From NCBI GenBank assembly GCA_030618905.1, contig JAUXCL010000143.1:1-6478 (forward strand): a DNA stretch of 6,478 bases. Reading direction: 5' to 3'. A model generated the notes under the pieces. That model saw nothing but the letters and a program-made list of their open reading frames with translations, did not search any database and was not told the DNA's origin. The stretch's first letter is position 1. Every line of letters starts with the position of its first letter. Made by a program: the position numbers and the translations under genes. This DNA is from Bacteroidales bacterium (GTDB taxonomy: Bacteria > Bacteroidota > Bacteroidia > Bacteroidales > B18-G4). Shown piece after piece: positions 1-4,669 of this stretch.

Positions 1-19
1 GCACAACAATTTTTTTCAT
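1..19 (-). CDS. 5' end of an unidentified minus-strand gene (partial)
   Basis: Only the first six codons lie in the window, reading MKKIVV, with the ATG at 19-17. The start is supported by a perfect Bacteroidota -7 box (TATCTTTG) on the same strand, 26 nt upstream of the ATG, and by an AT-rich leader. The next upstream operon ends in a hairpin terminator, so this gene is probably transcribed on its own. Six residues are too few to assign a family. An N-terminus of this type suits either a cytoplasmic beta-strand (Rossmann-like) or the start of a signal sequence. Confidence 0.5.
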
Positions 20-45
20 ATTAATGATTCAATTAATGAATGAAG

Positions 46-53
46 CAAAGATA
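46..53 (-). promoter_or_regulatory. Bacteroidota -7 promoter box for the gene at the left edge
   Basis: Reading the minus strand, positions 53 to 46 give TATCTTTG, an exact match to the Bacteroidota sigma-ABfr -7 consensus TAnnTTTG. It is followed by C and then an AT-rich leader of about 26 nt to the ATG at 19. A TTG lies upstream but 25 nt away, longer than the usual 19-21 nt, so the -33 element is poor or absent. Confidence 0.55.
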
Positions 54-119
54 CGATATATATTATATTCTGACCTGACAATTACAGGATAATGCGACAT
101 AAAGAGGTAATAACACCCA

Positions 120-150
120 TTGACTTCAGCTCGTTTTTATGCTTACTTTG
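120..150 (+). promoter_or_regulatory. Candidate plus-strand promoter in the intergenic region
   Basis: TTG at 120-122 is separated by 20 nt from TTACTTTG at 143-150. The Bacteroidota consensus is TTG, 19-21 nt, TAnnTTTG, so spacing is ideal and one -7 base differs. No plus-strand gene follows. Only a seven-codon ORF (MAHIPNP) is found near 174, and then the terminator hairpin at 221-247. If real, the promoter would make a short RNA. It may also be a chance match in AT-rich DNA. Confidence 0.25.
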
Positions 151-156
151 CAATAG

Positions 157-257
157 GAATTGACCAATTATTAAGATGGCGCATATTCCAAACCCCTAAA
201 CCCAGGTCTATATAAATTATACCCCAAGTGCTTTTTGCTCTTGGGGTTTGATCTTTT
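157..257 (+). ncRNA. Possible small RNA between a candidate promoter and a terminator
   Basis: A transcript starting about 7 nt after the candidate -7 box (143-150) and ending in the T-rich run after the 221-247 hairpin would be about 100 nt long. It has no credible ORF. It can also form an alternative helix, CAAACCCC (189-196) with GGGGTTTG (243-250), which would compete with the terminator stem. No known RNA family is recognised. The ends are inferred from the promoter and terminator only, so this is a hypothesis. Confidence 0.2.
221..247 (-). terminator. Hairpin terminator of the carbamoyltransferase operon, possibly bidirectional
   Basis: ACCCCAAG (221-228) and CTTGGGGT (240-247) form a perfect 8-bp stem. 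After a T-T mismatch, GC (230-231) pairs with GC (237-238), closing a loop of five T. It lies 53 bp beyond the stop of the last operon gene (300). On the minus strand the stem is followed by the A/T-rich ATAATTTATATAG. On the plus strand it is followed by TTTGATCTTTT, so it could stop transcription from either side. Confidence 0.65.
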
Positions 258-299
258 ACAGGCTTTTTTACAATTATTCAGATACAACTTTTTGAGAGA

Positions 300-683
300 T
301 TACCATGGATTCTCAAAATCCTTGGAGGTATAAATGTGATTCCGGGAAATGAAGTAGGAATCATCCTTCCCCGGTCTTACCGTTAAAGGGTTTTGAAAGA
401 AGAATTTTTGCAAACTGGCAATAGGAGTGAGGATCAGTAAGTACACTATGGCCAGCAGGAGGCTGGTTAACAATGAGTTGGCCCAGGCAAAAATCTTTGA
501 GAAAAAAGTACCGATATAATTTCTCAGTTTTTCAGAGGAAATGCTGATGATCACCAGGATGATGGCGGTTATAAGGAAAGCTTTCAGATTGAATACCAGG
601 TATACAATCATTAAGCCAAGTGATACCGATAAGAGGGTACGCGAATGTTTCATGTGAATATTATTTAATTTAAAATATTGCAT
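300..683 (-). CDS. SxtJ-like small integral membrane protein
   Basis: This 127-residue protein has three hydrophobic segments at about 15-32, 34-50 and 69-88, with a basic cytoplasmic-type loop (EKLRNYIGTFFSK) between the second and third. The segment LTPIASLQKFFFQNPL (85-100), followed by SYF and a C-terminal KDFENPW, fits the SxtJ family, named from the saxitoxin clusters. Members usually have about 130 residues and are found next to NodU/CmcH carbamoyltransferases. Their biochemical role is unknown. It is the last gene of the transferase operon and overlaps the preceding 49-residue gene by 14 nt. An internal ATG at 653 would avoid the overlap and give 117 residues. I kept the upstream start because the length suits the family, but the choice is not certain. 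Likely role (inference): membrane anchoring or partnering of the transferase. Confidence 0.75.
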   Translation of the reverse strand: MQYFKLNNIHMKHSRTLLSVSLGLMIVYLVFNLKAFLITAIILVIISISSEKLRNYIGTFFSKIFAWANSLLTSLLLAIVYLLILTPIASLQKFFFQNPLTVRPGKDDSYFISRNHIYTSKDFENPW

Positions 684-819
684 AAAGGATGGGCGATACT
701 ACTACACTTCCCGTTGCCAGACTCAGTATGGCAACAATCATCAGGAAGAATACAGTTGGCATTAACCACCATTTCTTTCTGATGGTCAGAAATCCCCAAA
801 GGTCTTTTACTACATCCAT
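670..819 (-). CDS. DUF5989/SxtK-like small membrane protein
   Basis: This 49-codon gene reads MDVVKDLWGFLTIRKKWW, then a hydrophobic stretch LMPTVFFLMIVAILSLATG, and ends SPILYAIF. The layout is an N-terminal amphipathic segment with LWxFL, a basic RKKWW patch, one membrane span (about 19-37) and a short hydrophobic tail. That is the characteristic pattern of DUF5989 proteins, about 50 residues long, which sit beside carbamoyltransferases and SxtJ. SxtK of saxitoxin clusters is of similar size and position. The gene starts 11 nt after the transferase stop and overlaps the start of the SxtJ-like gene by 14 nt, implying translational coupling. Molecular function is unknown. A role holding the transferase at the membrane is inference. 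It is short enough to be lost by automated annotation. Confidence 0.8.
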   Translation of the reverse strand: MDVVKDLWGFLTIRKKWWLMPTVFFLMIVAILSLATGSVVVSPILYAIF

Positions 820-830
820 ATCTGTTTTTA

Positions 831-2690
831 TTAAGTGCTTATATATTCGGCTGTTTCAGCTTTATGTTGATTAACGATATTTAGTCTTTTACTAATCATG
901 AAGCAATCCATTACCAGGTAATCAATCTCCGTATTTTTGAAAATCCTGAGCGCATCATCCGGTGTGCATGCTATCGGATCATGATTTGTGCTCAGGCTGG
1001 TATGCAGGATCATACCTGTTTGTGACTTTTCCTTAAATCTCCTCAATAGATAATGCATTAATGGGTTTTCTGATTGCTTTACAGTTTGAATCCGGGTATA
1101 TAAATCATCATTGCTCACCCCGGGAAATTGTGATTTAGGAACATTGTTCTTTTCTTTTATAGACAATGATTCATAATCTTCTGGTAATTCGGATGCATAT
1201 TTGGAATGAATCTTTGCCTTTAGCATCTTAAAAGGAGAATCCTGATTTAAATCAAATAATTCCCGGGCGTCTTCCGCAAGCACAGAAACCGGAAATGGGA
1301 TCAGCTCATCCCTGTCTTTGATGGTTTTATTCAGGCGTTGTTTAACCTGTATATTCCTGGGGTCAGCAAGTATGCTCCTGTTTAACAAAGCATTGGGGCC
1401 AAACTCCATCCTCCCATGGAATAATCCAATAATTTTACCCTCGGCAATCAGGTCGCTGACTTCATCCAGCAATTGCATCTGATCATCATAGCGGTAGTAT
1501 TGATATGACTCATCCTCGAGTGCCTTAAGAATTTCTATGGATGTATATTCAGGACCGAGTAAACAACCTTTAAGTTGTTCATAGCTGCTTCTGATCTCTC
1601 TTGCTTGTCGAAAATATAGATGATTAACTGCCAGGGCAGCGCCCATTGCAGCACCTTCGTCACCGGATGCCGGTTGTACAAAGATATCATTGAATATTCC
1701 GGATTCCCTGATCTTATTTGTCATACAGCTATCCATTGCCAGTTCCCCGGCAATGCACAGGCAATCGGCATTGGTCAGCCGTTTTGTTTCAAGGCATAAA
1801 TCACGAATAACCTCATCCAGGACGGTACAGATGGCGATGGCAAGATTGCAATGTTGCTGGTTAAGCTCTTGATTGTCCAGCCTTTTAGGAAGCCCGAACA
1901 ACAACTTCCATTTGGAGTCATCGGTAAGATAGGCTCCGGTAGCGTATTGAAAGTAGTCCTGGTTTAAAGAGATCGATCCATCATGTTTTACTTCTACCAG
2001 GTGTTTTTTGATTTTTTGCACGTATTTAGCGGTCTCACCAGCATCTTTATCACCAAAAGATGCATAGGTGCTCAATTCCTCAATTCCGGAATTTGACCGG
2101 CATCCCAGGAAAAAAGCAAATGATTTATGCAATAGCCCTATAGAATGAGGAAAACGTAATTCTTTGATGATCTTTATCTTGCTGTCATGTCCGTGACAAA
2201 TAGATGTAGTTGCCCATTCACCGGCTCCATCGATGACCAATATTGCCGCTTCCCGGAAAGATGATGTGTAAAATACACTTGCAGCATGAGAAAGATGATG
2301 CTCAGAAAAAAGCAATTTTATTTTCCTGGGATCAACTTTACGAAGTTTCTTAAGCTCTTTATAGATGAGAGACCTCAGAAAGACCTTTTCACGGATCCAT
2401 ATTGGCATTGAAGCCAGAAAGGAGCGTATGCCTTTAGGTGCGAATGCATAATGCGTTTCAAGTAATCTTTCGAACTTGAGTAAAGGCTTGTCATGTATGG
2501 CAATTGCATCCATGTCTTTGAGGTCCAGCTTGCTGTAGTTTAAACAATAATCAATGGCATTCTTTGGAAATGAAGGATCAGATATTTTCCGGGTAAACCG
2601 ATCTTCCTGTGCAGCAGCCAGAATTTCACCATCTTTAATGATGCAGGCGGCTGCATTGTTGTAATATGCCGATATCCCCAGTATCTTCAT
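831..2690 (-). CDS. NodU/CmcH-family carbamoyltransferase homologue with divergent active-site motifs
   Basis: At 619 residues this is full length for the O-carbamoyltransferase family (NodU, CmcH, TobZ, SxtI), which moves carbamoyl from carbamoyl phosphate to a hydroxyl through carbamoyl-AMP. The N-terminal Kae1-like domain spans about 1-355 and shows ILGISAYY, EDRFTR (29-34), HHLSHAAS with HxxxH (131-135), VIDGAGE (Asp154) and SGDEGAAMGAAL (Asp344). The C-terminal YrdC-like domain spans about 375-605 and shows GRMEFGPNALLNRS (426-439), SILADPR, TRIQTV and CTPDDA. Many usually near-invariant residues differ: YYHD is YYNN (11-12), GGVALN is GELAMD (315-320), GPRALG is GPNALL (433, 436), FRPFAP is LIPFPV (463-468), NTSFN is HTSLS (563-567), and GEPI is HDPI. 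The reading frame is intact, so decay is unlikely. Acceptor unknown, activity doubtful. It is the first gene of an operon with the two small membrane proteins. The start is ATG 2690, with AGGA 3 nt upstream. A TTG at 2693 is also in frame. Confidence 0.88.
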   Translation of the reverse strand: MKILGISAYYNNAAACIIKDGEILAAAQEDRFTRKISDPSFPKNAIDYCLNYSKLDLKDMDAIAIHDKPLLKFERLLETHYAFAPKGIRSFLASMPIWIREKVFLRSLIYKELKKLRKVDPRKIKLLFSEHHLSHAASVFYTSSFREAAILVIDGAGEWATTSICHGHDSKIKIIKELRFPHSIGLLHKSFAFFLGCRSNSGIEELSTYASFGDKDAGETAKYVQKIKKHLVEVKHDGSISLNQDYFQYATGAYLTDDSKWKLLFGLPKRLDNQELNQQHCNLAIAICTVLDEVIRDLCLETKRLTNADCLCIAGELAMDSCMTNKIRESGIFNDIFVQPASGDEGAAMGAALAVNHLYFRQAREIRSSYEQLKGCLLGPEYTSIEILKALEDESYQYYRYDDQMQLLDEVSDLIAEGKIIGLFHGRMEFGPNALLNRSILADPRNIQVKQRLNKTIKDRDELIPFPVSVLAEDARELFDLNQDSPFKMLKAKIHSKYASELPEDYESLSIKEKNNVPKSQFPGVSNDDLYTRIQTVKQSENPLMHYLLRRFKEKSQTGMILHTSLSTNHDPIACTPDDALRIFKNTEIDYLVMDCFMISKRLNIVNQHKAETAEYIST

Positions 2691-2738
2691 CAATCCTGGT
2701 TTGGGTTAATATGAAGGCGAATATTATATGCTTCAGGA

Positions 2739-2768
2739 CAAATATGATGAATTCAATAATAATACCAA
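2739..2768 (-). promoter_or_regulatory. Candidate promoter of the carbamoyltransferase operon
   Basis: On the minus strand TTG (2768-2766) is followed after 19 nt by CATATTTG (2746-2739). This differs from the Bacteroidota TTG, N19-21, TAnnTTTG pattern by one -7 base. Transcription would begin near 2732 and leave a leader of about 40 nt before the ATG at 2690. The -33 element overlaps one arm of an inverted repeat (2767-2789), a possible regulator site. It suggests the operon is expressed independently of the dehydrogenase upstream. Confidence 0.45.
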
Positions 2769-2789
2769 TATGAATAAGTTGTTCATATT
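2767..2789. repeat. 8-bp inverted repeat overlapping the operon's -33 region
   Basis: AATATGAA (2767-2774) and TTCATATT (2782-2789) are perfect inverted copies separated by 7 nt. The dyad touches the candidate -33 TTG of the transferase promoter, where a dimeric repressor or activator would bind. The arms are AT-rich and no T-run follows, so a terminator is less likely. No regulator gene is in the window. Confidence 0.35.
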
Positions 2790-2812
2790 CAGAGGATAAT
2801 CGACAAGGCTAA

Positions 2813-2855
2813 AATGATTGAAGTCGTAATGATTGTTCTATTATGACCAATCATT
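2813..2855. repeat. Three copies of AATGATTG, two direct and one inverted
   Basis: AATGATTG occurs at 2813-2820 and 2828-2835, and its inverse CAATCATT at 2848-2855. The inverted copy can pair with either direct copy, giving an 8-bp stem with a 12-nt loop or a longer loop. On the minus strand the distal arm (2820-2813) runs into TTTTAG, so this could act as a weak terminator for the dehydrogenase transcript. It could equally be an operator-like cluster. Both roles are inference. Confidence 0.4.
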
Positions 2856-2862
2856 GTACGGA

Positions 2863-2897
2863 TTTGAACATGGAACTTTGAACATGGTCCATGGAAC
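2863..2897. repeat. Imperfect tandem repeat just beyond the dehydrogenase stop
   Basis: TTTGAACATGGAAC (2863-2876) is directly followed by a second copy, TTTGAACATGG...GGAAC (2877-2897), which carries a 7-nt insertion. Short GAACATGGAAC-like tandem tracts are the sort of simple intergenic repeat that arises by slippage. No function is evident. Confidence 0.5.
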
Positions 2898-2902
2898 CTG
2901 AT

Positions 2903-3697
2903 TTAATATTCAAGGCATTTTTTATACAGTTCCTCCACCAGTTCCCTGTCCTGCCCGAAACGGCAGTATTCTTCGCGCATATCTGAAAAGTACTTCCCGG
3001 TAACTTCCCTGACTATTGGATCCGTTGCCAACCAGGTCGGTGTCCTTGCTGCCTGATCCGGGGCTTCATGTCCGCCAAATCCCAGGTTATTACTGAGGGC
3101 TGAGTTGACATCACCGGGATGACAGGCATTGACCGTGATTCCTTTTGGTCTCAATTGATCAGCAAAAGCGACTGTTAACATCCTGTTGGCCTGTTTTGAC
3201 TGCCTGTAAGCCTCATTATTGTTATATCTTCTCCTGCTGAATTCAAGATCATCAATATCCAGGTCACCCGCCCAATAACTTGCCACATTCACGACCCTTG
3301 CAGGGGCAGATGAACTTAAGATCTGCGCAAAACTCTCCATCATCCAGAAATATCCCAGAACATTGGTCGCAAACTGCATTTCAATTCCCTGGGGGGTTTC
3401 TCCCCGTCTTCTGGGAGTGACTGCCGCATTGTTTACCAAAATATGCAAAGGACCCTTCCAACGACCTGCCAATGCTTTTATGGAAACTTTCCGGGAAAGG
3501 TCAACAATCTCATAATAGATCTCCTCATTTCCGGTTTCGCTTTTTAATGTTGCAAGGGCTTGTTCTGCCTTCCCTTGATCCCTTACAATCAATACAACTT
3601 TGTGATTTGCTTTAATGGCAAGCTGCCTTGCTATGGCTTTTCCAATGGCTCCGGTAGCTCCGCTAACTGCACATATGATTTTATTTTCTTTATCCAT
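2903..3697 (-). CDS. Short-chain dehydrogenase/reductase, retinol-dehydrogenase-like
   Basis: This is a full-length 264-residue classical SDR, a cytoplasmic NAD(P)(H)-dependent oxidoreductase. The cofactor-binding glycine motif SGATGAIG is at 12-19 on the first Rossmann strand, and VRD (38-40) follows strand 2, whose basic residue hints at NADP(H). Asp-Leu-Ser (66-68) and NNAA (89-92) are the adenine-side and structural motifs. The catalytic set is Ser140 (VVNVAS), Tyr164 and Lys168 (YRQSK), with Asn112 (TNVLG) completing the tetrad. HPGDVNSAL (193-201) resembles the HPG-V-T segment of the retinol dehydrogenase/WWOX-like branch. The substrate cannot be told from sequence. It lies upstream of and codirectional with the carbamoyltransferase operon, but 212 nt and a candidate promoter separate them, so a shared pathway is uncertain. 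No obvious TAnnTTTG box precedes its ATG (3697). The name means fold resemblance, not retinol use. Confidence 0.85.
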   Translation of the reverse strand: MDKENKIICAVSGATGAIGKAIARQLAIKANHKVVLIVRDQGKAEQALATLKSETGNEEIYYEIVDLSRKVSIKALAGRWKGPLHILVNNAAVTPRRRGETPQGIEMQFATNVLGYFWMMESFAQILSSSAPARVVNVASYWAGDLDIDDLEFSRRRYNNNEAYRQSKQANRMLTVAFADQLRPKGITVNACHPGDVNSALSNNLGFGGHEAPDQAARTPTWLATDPIVREVTGKYFSDMREEYCRFGQDRELVEELYKKCLEY

Positions 3698-3736
3698 GCT
3701 GTGTTATTTATCAGTGAAATTATAAATAATATGGAT

Positions 3737-3766
3737 ATGAATTAATGGCATTTTTTTCTAACTTCG
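3737..3766 (+). promoter_or_regulatory. Candidate promoter for the deacetylase/lipoprotein operon
   Basis: TAACTTCG (3759-3766) differs by one base from the Bacteroidota -7 box TAnnTTTG. It follows a T-run and lies 18 nt before the ATG at 3785. ATG at 3737-3739, 19 nt upstream, would be an imperfect -33 (TTG). The 87-bp region is shared with the divergent dehydrogenase gene, so both promoters must lie here. Confidence 0.35.
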
Positions 3767-3784
3767 CGGTGTTATTATCCACTA

Positions 3785-4669
3785 ATGAAAGCCTTATTCA
3801 ATAAGAAATTTGCTGCTCATAACATCCATAGCGATGCCGAAGGAGCATACCGGATTAAAGATTTCAATAAGTTCCCGGATATTGATTTCAATGGAGAAGA
3901 ATACATCTCCTTAATTCACACAGAAAAGTATCAGCAGTTCATTAAAAACGCATGTGAGAATGGTGATTTTGTCGCAGAAGTTGGCCTGTCGCCTGAGAGT
4001 TATGAGGCAGCCTGCCAGGCTGTTGGACTCACCATAATGGCCTCCGGGCAAAGGGATTTTGCGGTAGTCCGCCCCCCCGGACACCATACTACCGCGGAGC
4101 GTGCTGCAGGATTTTGCTTTTTTAATAATATTGCTATCGCTACCCAGAAACTTGTCAACGAAGGCAAACGGGTTTTTATCCTGGATATTGACGGACATCA
4201 TGGAGATGGAACCCAATCTCTATTTTACGATTCTGACCAGGTTTATTATTGCTCTATCCATCAGCTCTATGCATATCCTTTTACCGGATTTCCTGAGGAA
4301 AGGGGAAAAGATGCAGGACTGGGTTATACCATCAACTTTCCATTGGTTGAAGGCAGTGGCAATATAGAGTTTCTTGCTGTTGTAGACAAAGCAATTGCTG
4401 AAGCCAGGAAATTCGATCCTGATGTGATTGCCGTATCTGCCGGTTTCGACAGCTATAAGCTTGATCGCCTGCTCGGCCTGCAAGTTGATGCGCAAGGCTT
4501 TTATGAGTGTGCTTTCCGCCTGCGCCGGGCATTCAGCCATGTATTTGGAGTGCTGGAGGGCGGATACCATTTCGATATCAAAAAGTGTGTGGATAGTTTT
4601 ATTGAAGGTATTGGAAATGGAGCCCTTCCACCAAAAATGAAATGGGATCCCAATATGTCAATCGGATGA
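3785..4669 (+). CDS. Histone deacetylase superfamily zinc amidohydrolase (AcuC-like)
   Basis: This 294-residue protein is a complete single-domain member of the HDAC/AcuC/acetylpolyamine amidohydrolase superfamily, which hydrolyses acyl-amide bonds with a catalytic zinc. It shows RPPGHH (96-101) with the paired catalytic histidines His100/His101, GFCFFNNIAIA (109-119), and DIDGHHGDGTQ (134-144). GFDS carries Asp222 and GGYH carries the transition-state Tyr261. By analogy with human HDAC8, the zinc ligands are Asp136, His138 and Asp222. All key residues are present, so it should be active. No signal peptide is visible, so it is cytoplasmic. The true substrate may be an acetylated protein lysine, a polyamine or another acetamide. 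Its stop overlaps the start of the following lipoprotein gene (ATGA), so the two are co-translated. I leave the gene symbol blank because no acetoin genes accompany it. Confidence 0.88.
   Translation: MKALFNKKFAAHNIHSDAEGAYRIKDFNKFPDIDFNGEEYISLIHTEKYQQFIKNACENGDFVAEVGLSPESYEAACQAVGLTIMASGQRDFAVVRPPGHHTTAERAAGFCFFNNIAIATQKLVNEGKRVFILDIDGHHGDGTQSLFYDSDQVYYCSIHQLYAYPFTGFPEERGKDAGLGYTINFPLVEGSGNIEFLAVVDKAIAEARKFDPDVIAVSAGFDSYKLDRLLGLQVDAQGFYECAFRLRRAFSHVFGVLEGGYHFDIKKCVDSFIEGIGNGALPPKMKWDPNMSIG

Noticed and set aside
189..206. Telomere-like CCCTAAACCC
   Set aside because: A single short occurrence in an intergenic region with no repetition. It is a chance match.
689..874. Plus-strand open frame of 61 codons at 689-874
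   Set aside because: It is the complement of the DUF5989-like gene and the transferase 3' end. The minus-strand reading is clearly the coding one.
831..2690. Calling this a saxitoxin biosynthesis gene cluster
   Set aside because: Only the transferase/J/K-like module is shared. No polyketide synthase-like SxtA, amidinotransferase or Rieske oxygenase genes are in the window, and the transferase motifs are divergent.
2691..2693. TTG start one codon before the ATG of the transferase
   Set aside because: TTG is rarer as a start and sits directly against the AGGA at 2694-2697, leaving no spacing. The next codon is ATG (2690) and gives the family-typical MKILGIS beginning.
3911..4570. Antisense and out-of-frame open frames within the deacetylase gene (3911-4216, 4220-4570, 4332-4532, 4101-4367)
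   Set aside because: All overlap the catalytic core of a fully supported HDAC-family gene and have no recognisable features. They are shadow frames.
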